DNA of 43,586 nt, taken from the NCBI GenBank assembly GCA_903929765.1, contig CAIYVX010000046.1, positions 1-43,586 of the forward strand, given 5' to 3'. Under the pieces are notes generated by a model, which saw nothing but the letters and a program-made list of their open reading frames with translations, had not been told where the DNA came from and made no database searches. Source of the DNA: an uncultured Planctomycetia bacterium. Its GTDB lineage: Bacteria > Planctomycetota > Phycisphaerae > FEN-1346 > JAACEH01. This document shows, one piece after another, positions 1-7,247 of this stretch. Position 1 is the first letter of the stretch, and the number at the start of each line of letters is the position of its first letter. The position numbers were made by a program, and so were the translations under genes.

Positions 1-7
1 CGAACAT
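1..7 (-). CDS. Start of a gene that runs off the left edge
   Basis: On the minus strand an ATG (positions 7-5) is preceded at ideal distance by a near-perfect Shine-Dalgarno sequence, AAAGGAGG (20-13). Only the first two codons (Met-Phe) are inside the window, so the product cannot be named. The call rests on the ribosome-binding site and on a structured leader immediately upstream. The gene would be divergent from the rest of the left end. A chance SD-plus-ATG is the main alternative. Confidence 0.5.
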
Positions 8-12
8 ATTGG

Positions 13-63
13 CCTCCTTTCGTCTTGGGTTGTCTTGACAAACACCCTATCGACGAAGGGAGG
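13..63 (-). promoter_or_regulatory. Leader hairpin that would mask the Shine-Dalgarno of the left-edge gene
   Basis: In the minus-strand transcript, CCTCCCTTCGTC (63-52) can pair with GACGAAAGGAGG (24-13): 11 of 12 positions pair, with one C-A mismatch. The second arm contains the Shine-Dalgarno of the gene starting at 7. Inside the loop GGGT (47-44) can pair with ACCC (30-27), and TGTC (40-37) with GACA (34-31), so nearly the whole segment folds as one long hairpin. Such an arrangement is typical of RNA thermometers or of regulators acting on translation initiation. Neither class is proven; a terminator is less likely because no U tract follows. Confidence 0.5.
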
Positions 64-101
64 CTTTCTTCTTAAAATCGCTTAAGGAAGTGCCATTATA
101 T

Positions 102-117
102 GGTGTCCCCGGAATTC
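102..117. repeat. Left inverted copy of the GAATTCCGGGGACACC motif
   Basis: GGTGTCCCCGGAATTC reads as the inverse of the motif at 1147-1162 with one mismatch in 16. A partial second copy (CCCCGGAATTC) follows directly at 117-127. The two inverted copies bracket the AT-rich gene. GGAATTC..GGGGACACC motifs recur in many bacterial genomes near Y1/REP-associated transposases; this association is from memory and no such transposase lies here. Confidence 0.6.
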
Positions 118-199
118 CCCGGAATTCAAAGAAATAAATTATTCTAAAAATATTCAAAAATTAATTATTGAATTGTTTATATAAAACTAAAAATAAAAT

Positions 200-982
200 T
201 TACTTTTTTACAGGAACTGTAGCACTTCTTGTAACGCTAGAAAGATATTTTCTAGATGCACCTGCTAATGCAAGACCTACTAATCCTGCTGCAAATAAAT
301 CTCTTGTAGGATTTTCTGGAATAGTAACATCAACTTTACCTAAATCTGAACTAACACCATATGCTGGAAGAGTTGAAAGATCTCCAAGACTTCCATTATT
401 TATAGAAAATTGATTAACATAAGCCCATGTATCTCCAGAATCTAAGGTTAAATCTAAATGATGAGTTGTTGTATCAAATACATAAGACCCAATTTTACCA
501 TCTCCATCTGTATCAAATCCTGCAATTATTGAAGAAGGTTTTATCCCAGACAATAATCCAAAATGTCCTTCTATACTTGGACTAGAGTAACTTCCAAGTA
601 ATTCGGATGTTCCATTTTTTGTACTATTTTGTGAATCTGCATATCCGCAAGGTTCACCAAGGTTATTAATAAATGCTAAATGAGCTGTTGTTGTTGCTGG
701 ACTTTTATTTACTGTAAAATTTCCATAAGAGTTATTTACTCCAAATACTGAGACTCCTAAATTTGAAATAGCCATAACATTACTAAAAGAACTAAAATCT
801 CCAGTAATAACAGAAGCATTTGCTCTTTCACCAGAGCCAAGAACAGCTGCACCAGCAAGAACAAGTCCTGCTAATTCTTTCTTTGCTTTTGTTAAAACTG
901 ATAGGAAATTTGATTTCGCCCTGGCGTGCTGGATGGTCCGGGGGTGGGGGGTTAGGGGGGCGGGGGTGGCTTCGGGAATCAT
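200..982 (-). CDS. AT-rich gene for a secreted protein with a PEP-CTERM-like tail
   Basis: Predicted exported protein of about 260 residues; function not recognised. A signal-peptide-like stretch (Lys-Lys, then LAGLVLAGAAVLG, then an ANA-S site) is followed by a Ser/Thr/Gly/Asn-rich body with a DTDGDGKIG calcium-loop-like motif. The C-terminus has PEN, a hydrophobic segment (LFAAGLVGLALAG) and a basic residue pair, recalling PEP-CTERM sorting signals but with a further 12-14 residues after it. The start at 982 is chosen because GAGGG lies about 6 nt upstream; an ATG at 1117 is also open but lacks a ribosome site. Third codon positions are mostly A/T from about 915 downward, while the first 20-odd codons are GC-rich, so the reading frame crosses a compositional junction. 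That junction may be a real insertion, or a join that created the present N-terminus. Confidence 0.6.
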   Translation of the reverse strand: MIPEATPAPLTPHPRTIQHARAKSNFLSVLTKAKKELAGLVLAGAAVLGSGERANASVITGDFSSFSNVMAISNLGVSVFGVNNSYGNFTVNKSPATTTAHLAFINNLGEPCGYADSQNSTKNGTSELLGSYSSPSIEGHFGLLSGIKPSSIIAGFDTDGDGKIGSYVFDTTTHHLDLTLDSGDTWAYVNQFSINNGSLGDLSTLPAYGVSSDLGKVDVTIPENPTRDLFAAGLVGLALAGASRKYLSSVTRSATVPVKK

Positions 983-1146
983 TTTTTGTCCCTCATACAT
1001 GCCCAAACGGGCCGCCAAGGGGGCGAATGCAGCCAGTTTGGCGGTTTTCACGATTTCGCTGAGGCCCGGAGGCCGTCCCCAGGCAACGTAGAGACAATAT
1101 ACCCCCGATTTCGGCATAAGTCAAGTGCCGAAGTGGCAAGGGACGC

Positions 1147-1162
1147 GAATTCCGGGGACGCC
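1147..1162. repeat. Right inverted copy of the GAATTCCGGGGACACC motif
   Basis: GAATTCCGGGGACGCC is the inverse partner of 102-117 (15 of 16 identical) and is followed by TTACTTAT. It abuts the IS66 remnant. Together the two copies delimit about 1.06 kb containing the AT-rich gene. Confidence 0.6.
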
Positions 1163-1170
1163 TTACTTAT

Positions 1171-1365
1171 ATCCTTGTGGTTCAGGACCGCCAGTTCCCC
1201 CAGGGCACCCGCTACGAGCGCGACCGGCGCTGGTGCGAACGCATCTGGACCGCCGTAGCCACCTGAGCCCGCCAAGACCGCTCGGTCTTCGGTTGCCTCC
1301 ATCAAACCCTCGCCACCCACTACGCCGGCCTGCCCGCCCCGTCCCTATTGCCCGCCGGGGCGTGA
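1171..1365 (+). pseudogene. IS66-family transposase, C-terminal remnant
   Basis: One frame reads QFPQGTRYERDRRWCERIWT, then a TGA stop, then a continuation ending in APSLLPAGA and a stop. The G-T-R..RWCERIWT block and the terminal PSLLPAG are hallmarks of the IS66 transposase C-terminus. Only about 65 residues remain, with an internal stop where the family usually has Cys, so it is a dead fragment. It begins right after the GAATTCCGGGGACGCC motif. It is evidence that this region has hosted insertion sequences. Confidence 0.75.
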
Positions 1366-1400
1366 ACGGCTACACATAATAAATGGCCCAACATTACCGC

Positions 1401-1436
1401 AACTCCAGTGAACACTCCAATGAAAACTCCAGTGAA
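1401..1436. repeat. Three tandem 12-bp repeats upstream of the tsaC promoter
   Basis: AACTCCAGTGAA, CACTCCAATGAA, AACTCCAGTGAA lie head to tail, ending 16 bp before the -35 box at 1453. The placement suits an activator binding site, but replication slippage would leave the same pattern. Confidence 0.6.
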
Positions 1437-1452
1437 ATCGTCCCGATTCGCC

Positions 1453-1481
1453 TTGACAGCCATTTTCCACTTCCCGATAAT
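1453..1481 (+). promoter_or_regulatory. Sigma70-type promoter for tsaC-phosphatase and rpiB
   Basis: TTGACA (1453-1458), a 17-bp spacer and GATAAT (1476-1481) match the consensus at 11 of 12 positions. Transcription would begin near 1488, about 38 nt before the start codon at 1526. Confidence 0.65.
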
Positions 1482-1525
1482 TCCTTATCGAGCAACTCTC
1501 AACGGAAACGGAGTTCGTCGCCGAA

Positions 1526-2668
1526 ATGGAAACCAGGGTCGTCAAATGCCCGCAGGGGGCCGATCTGCAAAGTATTGTCCGCGAGGCGGCCGAGTTGCTG
1601 CGCGCCGGACAACTGCTGGTCTTTCCGACCGAAACGGTCTACGGTGTCGCAGCGTCGGCGGCCGGCCGCGAGTCTATCGAGCGGTTGCGGGAGGTCAAGG
1701 GCCGCTCAGAAGGCAAGCCGTTTACGGTGCACCTGGGCGACCCGACCGGAGCCGAGGGCTATGTGGACCAGGTGCCGCGCATCGCCCGGCGGTTTATGCA
1801 GAAGACCTGGCCGGGGCCGCTCACGCTGATCCTGGACGCGCCGCAAGTTTTCGACCCGGAAGTCTGGCGCCGCCATTGCGGCGGCCTCTTGCCACCCATC
1901 CCGGAGTTTGTGTACCATGAGGGCACGGTCGGGTTGCGTTGCCCGGCGACCGACGTGACGCACGAGGTACTCAGGCAGTGCGGCGTGCCGGTCGTGGCCT
2001 CCAGCGCCAACCGTGCCGGCCGGCCGCCGCCGCTGGACGCGGCGGCGGCGCTCGCGGAACTCCGGGGCCTGGTGCCCCTGGTGCTCGATGCCGGACCGGC
2101 CCGCCATGCCGCGCCCAGCACGATTGTCCGCGTCGAGGGTGAGCAGTGGACCGTGATTCGTGAAGGCGTGCTTTCGGAGCGGTATTTGCGGAAAATCCTG
2201 AGCCGCACGATTCTCTTTCTCTGCACCGGCAACACCTGCCGCAGTCCCATGGCCGAGGCCTTTGCCAAGGTCGAGGCGGCGCGGCGTCTGGGTTGTGCCG
2301 TGGAGGAATTGGAAGCGCGGCACGGAATCGTCATTGCTTCGGCCGGAGTCTTTGCCCCGCCGGGGCGCGACGCCTCGGACGAGGCCCGGGCCGAGGCCAC
2401 GAGCCGCGGGGCCAGCCTCGAAGAACATCGGACCCGGCCCTTGTCCGCCGAGCGGATTCACGAAGCCGACGCCGTGTTCTGCATGACAAGGACTCATCGC
2501 GATGCCGTCCTGGCTCTGGCTCCGGAGGCCGGCGCCAAAACTTTTCTGCTCGACCCCGACGGGCGGGACATCGAGGATCCCCTGGGTCGCGGGCCGGAAG
2601 TCTACCGCCGCTGTGCCGAGCAGATCGAAACCGCGGTTCGTAAACGTATAGAGGAGATATTTACATGA
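1526..2668 (+). CDS. L-threonylcarbamoyladenylate synthase fused to low-molecular-weight tyrosine phosphatase
   Basis: Two-domain fusion of 380 residues. Residues about 12-215 are a TsaC/YrdC-Sua5 domain (FPTETVYG near 33-40, the KxR..KPF motif near 59-66, SSANRAG near 155), which makes threonylcarbamoyl-AMP for the t6A37 modification of tRNAs reading ANN codons. Residues about 227-380 are a low-molecular-weight protein tyrosine phosphatase/arsenate-reductase fold, with P-loop CTGNTCRS (catalytic Cys233, Arg239) and an Asp-Pro near 352. The start has a good upstream promoter. It overlaps rpiB by 4 nt (ATGA), so the two are translationally coupled. Similar YrdC-phosphatase fusions are known; what the phosphatase half acts on is unknown. 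Confidence 0.9.
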   Translation: METRVVKCPQGADLQSIVREAAELLRAGQLLVFPTETVYGVAASAAGRESIERLREVKGRSEGKPFTVHLGDPTGAEGYVDQVPRIARRFMQKTWPGPLTLILDAPQVFDPEVWRRHCGGLLPPIPEFVYHEGTVGLRCPATDVTHEVLRQCGVPVVASSANRAGRPPPLDAAAALAELRGLVPLVLDAGPARHAAPSTIVRVEGEQWTVIREGVLSERYLRKILSRTILFLCTGNTCRSPMAEAFAKVEAARRLGCAVEELEARHGIVIASAGVFAPPGRDASDEARAEATSRGASLEEHRTRPLSAERIHEADAVFCMTRTHRDAVLALAPEAGAKTFLLDPDGRDIEDPLGRGPEVYRRCAEQIETAVRKRIEEIFT

Positions 2669-3174
2669 AGATTGCCATCGGCAGCGATCACCGTGGCTTC
2701 CCGGCCAAGGAACACGTCAAACGGTTCCTGGCCCAGATGGGCCACGAAGTGCTCGACTGCGGCACACACAGCGACGCGCCCACGGATTATCCCGACTATG
2801 CCGTGCCCGTCTGCAAGACCATTCAGGACGGCAAAGCCGAGCGCGGCGTACTCCTCTGCGGCTCCGGCATCGGCATGTGCATGACGGCCAACAAGATGCG
2901 CGGCATCCGGGCCGCCCTCTGCCACGACGAACTCACCGCCGAGATGAGCCGCCGGCACAACGACGCCAACGTCCTTTGTCTGGCCGGGGACCTGCTGGGC
3001 GACGAGTTGATCCGCCGCATCGTTGAAATCTGGGTGCGCACCGCCTTTGAGGGCGGACGCCACGAGCGCCGGGTCAAGAAAATCATGAAAACCGAGTGTA
3101 TGGAAGAGGCCGCTCCTCCCGTTGAGCCGAAGGAAAAGCCGGCCAAGTCGCCGCGGGGTTCCAGAAAAGCCTGA
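2665..3174 (+). CDS. rpiB: Ribose-5-phosphate isomerase B
   Basis: Interconverts ribose-5-phosphate and ribulose-5-phosphate in the pentose phosphate pathway. RpiB/LacAB signatures are clear: GSDHRGF at 6-12, active-site Cys65 in LLCGSGIGM, RGIRAALC at 79-86, and SRRHNDANVLCL at 95-106. The protein is 169 residues; about 25 residues at the C-terminus (Pro/Lys/Glu-rich) extend past the usual fold and look disordered. The start overlaps the stop of the preceding fusion gene. It ends 16 bp before the convergent potassium-channel gene. Confidence 0.93.
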   Translation: MKIAIGSDHRGFPAKEHVKRFLAQMGHEVLDCGTHSDAPTDYPDYAVPVCKTIQDGKAERGVLLCGSGIGMCMTANKMRGIRAALCHDELTAEMSRRHNDANVLCLAGDLLGDELIRRIVEIWVRTAFEGGRHERRVKKIMKTECMEEAAPPVEPKEKPAKSPRGSRKA

Positions 3175-3190
3175 CCGGCAAGCCGAAATG

Positions 3191-3877
3191 TTACGTCGGC
3201 AGCTTGGCCAGGTTTTCGACCGCGCCCACCAGAACCAGGATGTCGTCCGGACGGATGACCGTGTCGGCCAGCGGCACGTCGATGATTTCTTCCTCGTGCG
3301 TCTGAACACCGTCGGACCGCGTGGCGGCCACCTGCTTCTTGATCGCCACCAGGTTCACGCTGAACTTCTTCCGCAGATCAATCTGGCCGAGCGTTTTGTT
3401 GTGGAACTGTTCCGGCGCCTTGACCTGGACCAGACTGTGGCCCTCGGTCAGGGCGATGTACTCGAACAGGTCGGGGTTGGCCAACTGGTAGGCAAAACGG
3501 ACCGCCGTCTCTTCCTCGGGGCAGATGATCTGGTCGACCCCCAGACGCGACAGGACACGTGCCTCCAGCGGTTCGCTAGCTCGGGCCACCACGCGGGCCA
3601 CGCCCAGTTCCTTCAGTGCCGCCGTGATCAGAACCGCCGTCCCGAAATGATGGTCGCCGATGGCAATCACCGCTGTTTCCACCTTGTGAATGTCGTGGGC
3701 CTTGAGGGCCTTCGCCTCAGTGGCGTCCAGGCAGACCGCCCGGGTCACGACTTCGCGGATCTGCTCCACGACCTCCGGCCGCACGTCCACGGCGACAACT
3801 TTCTGTCCGTGCTCGGACAGGTCCGCCGCCAGACGCCGACCGAAACGCCCCAAGCCTATCACGGCGAATCGGATCAT
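3191..3877 (-). CDS. TrkA/KtrA-family potassium uptake regulatory subunit
   Basis: Cytoplasmic gating subunit of a Trk/Ktr potassium transporter, 228 residues. It has an N-terminal Rossmann (RCK_N) domain with GLGRFG at 8-13 and an acidic residue ending the second strand (VAVDVRP), then a C-terminal TrkA_C domain from about residue 140. The ATG at 3877 is chosen because GGGAG lies about 10 nt upstream and TrkA homology begins exactly there; the frame stays open further upstream but that is hisI territory. It lies 13 bp after hisI, probably in one transcript. The membrane partner (KtrB/TrkH) is not in the window. Confidence 0.9.
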   Translation of the reverse strand: MIRFAVIGLGRFGRRLAADLSEHGQKVVAVDVRPEVVEQIREVVTRAVCLDATEAKALKAHDIHKVETAVIAIGDHHFGTAVLITAALKELGVARVVARASEPLEARVLSRLGVDQIICPEEETAVRFAYQLANPDLFEYIALTEGHSLVQVKAPEQFHNKTLGQIDLRKKFSVNLVAIKKQVAATRSDGVQTHEEEIIDVPLADTVIRPDDILVLVGAVENLAKLPT

Positions 3878-3890
3878 GGTCGCGGCTCCC

Positions 3891-4277
3891 TTATTTCTTG
3901 TACGTCGCCTGCGGATCGAAAACCTTCTCACCTTCTTCGACCCACCGCCCCTGGCGCAGATGCCAACTGAAACAACTCCGGTATCCCGTGTGGCATGCGC
4001 CGCCCGTCTGGTGTACCATGATGCGCAAGACATCTTTGTCGCAATCCGTGCTGATCGAAACCACTTCCTGCGTGTGGCCGCTTTCCTCGCCCTTCATCCA
4101 ATACTTCTTCCGGCTGCGGCTCCAGAAATGGGTCTTGCCCGTCTCGACTGTCGATTTCAGACTGGCCGGATTCATCCAGGCCACCATCAGCAACTCCCCG
4201 CTCGTGGCGTCCTGCACCACCGCGGGAATCAGGCTCTGCTCGTTGAACTTCAGTTCGGCAATCGCTTCGTCCAGCAT
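3891..4277 (-). CDS. hisI: Phosphoribosyl-AMP cyclohydrolase
   Basis: Third step of histidine biosynthesis: opens the purine ring of phosphoribosyl-AMP. At 128 residues it is the single-domain form without HisE. Family motifs are visible: VAWMNP near 32-37, HFWSRSR near 50-56, the metal-binding DCDKD, and zinc ligands in CHTGYRSCF. An AAGGA ribosome site sits upstream of the ATG, and a TATAAT lies at 4337-4332 on the same strand without a clear -35. It is followed closely by the TrkA gene. No other his genes are in the window. Confidence 0.93.
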   Translation of the reverse strand: MLDEAIAELKFNEQSLIPAVVQDATSGELLMVAWMNPASLKSTVETGKTHFWSRSRKKYWMKGEESGHTQEVVSISTDCDKDVLRIMVHQTGGACHTGYRSCFSWHLRQGRWVEEGEKVFDPQATYKK

Positions 4278-4374
4278 TGTTATTCCTTTTTCAAGGGTGG
4301 CTCAGCCGCACAAATCCGCTCTTCCACAACAATTATAACCCCACCCCCGGCAGGCGGCTATTATTTATTGAACG

Positions 4375-4397
4375 TAGGGTGTGTGCTTGCACGCACC
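4375..4397. repeat. Hairpin repeat of the GGTGYGTGC..GCACGCACC type
   Basis: TAGGGTGTGTGCTTGCACGCACC forms a 9-bp stem with a TT loop. The same unit appears twice more at 17680-17770. It lies 7 bp past the recG stop, between recG and hisI, so it may end recG transcription, though no T tract follows. Confidence 0.65.
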
Positions 4398-4403
4398 AAA
4401 TCA

Positions 4404-6473
4404 TTATCCGACCTCGATCAACTCCATCGTCCGCCCATACCGCGCCAGGAGCGAGTGCCGCACTTCTTGATGTTCCGGCCGGGACAAGTCGGAGTCCTGC
4501 CGCACCAGGGCCGACGCCTCGTCGCGCGCCAATTGCAGCAGGTCGTAATCGGCGATCAGGTCGCCGATGCGCAGTTCCGGCAGGCCATGTTGCCGCGTGC
4601 CGAAAAATTCTCCCGGACCGCGCAACCGCAAGTCCTCCTCGGCAATGCGAAAGCCGTCAGTCGTCTCAATCATGACCTTGATGCGGCTGGCCGCAATGTC
4701 ATTCCCTGGATCGGCCACCAGGTAACACATGCCGCTGTTGGCCCCGCGCCCCACCCGGCCGCGCAGTTGGTGCAACTGGGCCAGGCCGAATCGCTCGGCA
4801 TGTTCGATAATCATAATTGTCGCATTGTGTATGTCAATCCCGACCTCGATCACAATGGTCGAGACCAGAATCTGGCTCCGGCCCGTGCGAAACTCCTCCA
4901 TCACCGCGTGCTTCTCTTCGCTGGTCATGCGGCCGTGGAGCAGGGCGACCCGGAATTCCGCAAAAACTTCCTTCTGGAGCCGCTCGGCCTCCTCGGTCGC
5001 CGCCTTGAGATCGCTGTTGTCCGTCTCCTCCACCAGCGGGCAGACCACGTAGGCTTGCCGGCCGTCCCGTACCTCCATCCGCACTTCCTCGTACATTTCC
5101 AGAGCTTTGCCCGGCCGCACCCAGCGCGTCGCCGTCGGCTGCCGCCCCGGCGGCATCTGATCGATCACGCTCACGTCCAGGTCGCCGAAAACGGTCAGGG
5201 CCAGCGTCCGCGGAATCGGCGTCGCCGTCATCACCAGGTAATGCGGCCGCATCGGCTTGTCGCTCTCGGCGTTTCGCCAGCGCGACTCGGCCCGTTGGAG
5301 TACGCCGAACTTGTGTTGCTCGTCCACCACCACGAACCCGAGGTTGCGGAAAGTCACGTCCTGCTGAATCAGGGCCTGGGTGCCGATGACGATGTCAACC
5401 TCGCCGGAGCGAATCCGGGCCAGGGCCGCCTGTCGCTCTTTCGTCGACAACGATCCCGTCAGCAGCAGCCAGCGGACCCGTGACCCGACCAGGTATTTCT
5501 CAATGTTGGCGAAATGTTGTTCCGTCAGGATTTCCGTCGGCGTCATGATGGCCGCCTGACAGCCCGCCGCCACCGCCGCCAGCACGCCGTACAGCGCGAC
5601 CACCGTCTTGCCGCAGCCCACGTCGCCCTGCAGGAGCCGCGCCATCGGCACCGCCTGGGCGATGTCCGCCACGATCTCGGACAAGGCCCGGTCCTGCGCC
5701 GCCGTCAGGGCAAACGGGAACCGCCGCCGAATGTGCTCGTCCACCTTCGGGCTGACCGGAATGACCGGGGCGTCCTGATGCCGCCGGGCGTTCCGGCGCC
5801 GCATGGCCACGGCCAGTTCCATCAGAAAAAACTCCTCGAAGACCATGCGCCGCCGGGCCGGAGCGATTTTTTTCAGGTTCGTCGGCTGATGGAGATCCTT
5901 GATCGAAGCCCGAGCGCTGGGCATGGCCAGCCGCTTGAGGTCGCTCGGCGAAAAAAGTTCCGGCGCTTCGCCCAGGCAACAGTCCAGCGCCGTCGCCGCG
6001 GCCCGGGCAATCGTGCGGCTCTGGAGGCCCTCGGTCGCCGGATAAGTTACCACAATCGGCGCTTCGTCCTCTTCGCCCGCGACGCCCAATTCGTGGAAGC
6101 TCGGGTGCTGCATCTGCATGTGCCGCTTGTAAAGCATCACCCGCCCGGTCAACCGATAAGTTTTTCCGGGATGAATCTGATCCTTCAGGTAGGCCGCATT
6201 GAACCAGACCACTTTGACGCTGCCCGTCTGGTCGGCGAAGGCTGCCTCGACGTTTTTCCAGTGGGCCACGCGGACTTCCAGGCACTCGGCGATAATGGTT
6301 TGTTTCTCGCCGCTCTCAAGCTTCAGGACCGGGCAAATGTCGCTGCGGTCTTCGTAGCCGCGCGGGAAAAGGTAGAGCAAGTCGCGCACGGTCTCGACCC
6401 CCAGGCGGCGAAACATCTCCGCCCGGGCCGGCCCCACGCCTTTGAGAAATTGTACCTGGTCGTCGATTCGCAT
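4404..6473 (-). CDS. recG: ATP-dependent DNA helicase RecG
   Basis: Branched-DNA translocase that remodels stalled forks and Holliday junctions; 689 residues from ATG 6473. The wedge/OB domain lies at about 60-130, Walker A GDVGCGKT at 283-290, the DEQH box (VVVDEQHKFG), motif III MTATPIPRT, and helicase-C with HGRM and the QLRGRVGRG arginine-finger motif. The TRG-like region (GPGEFFGTRQHG) follows. The ATG at 6473 is preferred over an upstream TTG (6497) because AAGGTGA precedes it. It is a complete single-copy repair gene, followed by the hairpin repeat at 4375. Confidence 0.95.
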   Translation of the reverse strand: MRIDDQVQFLKGVGPARAEMFRRLGVETVRDLLYLFPRGYEDRSDICPVLKLESGEKQTIIAECLEVRVAHWKNVEAAFADQTGSVKVVWFNAAYLKDQIHPGKTYRLTGRVMLYKRHMQMQHPSFHELGVAGEEDEAPIVVTYPATEGLQSRTIARAAATALDCCLGEAPELFSPSDLKRLAMPSARASIKDLHQPTNLKKIAPARRRMVFEEFFLMELAVAMRRRNARRHQDAPVIPVSPKVDEHIRRRFPFALTAAQDRALSEIVADIAQAVPMARLLQGDVGCGKTVVALYGVLAAVAAGCQAAIMTPTEILTEQHFANIEKYLVGSRVRWLLLTGSLSTKERQAALARIRSGEVDIVIGTQALIQQDVTFRNLGFVVVDEQHKFGVLQRAESRWRNAESDKPMRPHYLVMTATPIPRTLALTVFGDLDVSVIDQMPPGRQPTATRWVRPGKALEMYEEVRMEVRDGRQAYVVCPLVEETDNSDLKAATEEAERLQKEVFAEFRVALLHGRMTSEEKHAVMEEFRTGRSQILVSTIVIEVGIDIHNATIMIIEHAERFGLAQLHQLRGRVGRGANSGMCYLVADPGNDIAASRIKVMIETTDGFRIAEEDLRLRGPGEFFGTRQHGLPELRIGDLIADYDLLQLARDEASALVRQDSDLSRPEHQEVRHSLLARYGRTMELIEVG

Positions 6474-6607
6474 CGGCTCTATGTCACCTTGTAACAACCG
6501 GCGGGGGAATCGTCAATGTGCCGGCGAGAAATCCGCGCATAAATGCGGCGACGACCGTTCGGCCGCCGCCGCAGGAAAATCTCTGCCGCCCTGGTCCGAT
6601 GCTCGGA

Positions 6608-7102
6608 CTACGGAGTCTTCGATGCCGGAGTCTTCAGTTCCGGAATCTTCAGTTCCACGCCCTCGTCCACCACGTCGAGCGACTTCACGCCCGGCTTGTC
6701 CTTGTTGGCCTCGAAGATTTTCTTCGCGTACCTGGCGTGACCATAGACCTTCTTGGCGATGCTGCTGAAGGTGTCGCCCTTTTGCACCTTATAAGTGCTG
6801 ACTGTGGCCTTGGGCGTGCCGGTCGTCGTATCTTTCGTCTTGGTCACGGCCGACTTCTTGGGCGTCGTCGGCGGCGGAGTTACGTCCTTAACGGTCTTGG
6901 GCGCAGGCGTCGTCGGCGTGGCGATGATCGGCGGAGTCGTCGTCGGCCCCTTGGGCATCGTCGAATCCTCATACGGCGCACTCTCGCCCGGAGCCACGCC
7001 GATGGTCGGCGGCGGCGCCGGCTTCTTCGCCTGATCTCCACAACCCACCAATCCAACTGCGGCCACCATGGCCAACAACACAAGCACGGAACTGAGTTTC
7101 AT
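6608..7102 (-). CDS. LysM-domain lipoprotein
   Basis: Exported lipoprotein of 164 residues. A signal peptide with lipobox LVGC places the lipidated Cys at 21. A long Pro/Thr/Lys-rich linker (about 25-100) follows, then one LysM domain (YKVQKGDTFSSIAKKVYG, about 104-145), which binds peptidoglycan or chitin-like glycans. It is likely an envelope-anchored protein crossing the periplasm to the cell wall. Its own promoter is visible at 7217-7244, and the leader carries a short hairpin (7120-7136) near the ribosome site. It is 134 bp upstream of recG. Confidence 0.85.
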   Translation of the reverse strand: MKLSSVLVLLAMVAAVGLVGCGDQAKKPAPPPTIGVAPGESAPYEDSTMPKGPTTTPPIIATPTTPAPKTVKDVTPPPTTPKKSAVTKTKDTTTGTPKATVSTYKVQKGDTFSSIAKKVYGHARYAKKIFEANKDKPGVKSLDVVDEGVELKIPELKTPASKTP

Positions 7103-7216
7103 GGCAGCATCTCCTAACGAACCCTCTCGAAGGGTTCAAAGATTCTGTCCGGCCATTTTTCATCGGGCGGAATCACCATGATTGGCCCGGGCCGGTTTCC
7201 CTTTTGAATTGTCTCT

Positions 7217-7244
7217 ATCTTACTTCGCCGCCCCGACCTGTCAA
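7217..7244 (-). promoter_or_regulatory. Sigma70-type promoter for the LysM lipoprotein
   Basis: On the minus strand TTGACA (7244-7239), a 16-bp spacer and TAAGAT (7222-7217). The start would fall near 7210, giving a leader of about 107 nt that contains the AACCCT..AGGGTT hairpin. Confidence 0.5.
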
Positions 7245-7247
7245 TTC

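Noticed and set aside
13-63. Rho-independent terminator at the left edge
   Set aside because: The stem is long, but no U tract follows on either strand, and one arm coincides with a ribosome site and ATG.
1401-1436. Possible CRISPR repeat
   Set aside because: Contiguous 12-mers without spacers; no cas genes anywhere in the window.
3690-5483. Long open frame (597 codons) on the plus strand
   Set aside because: It runs antisense to hisI and recG, both with clear family motifs; its translation is His/Arg/Pro-rich and shows no domain.
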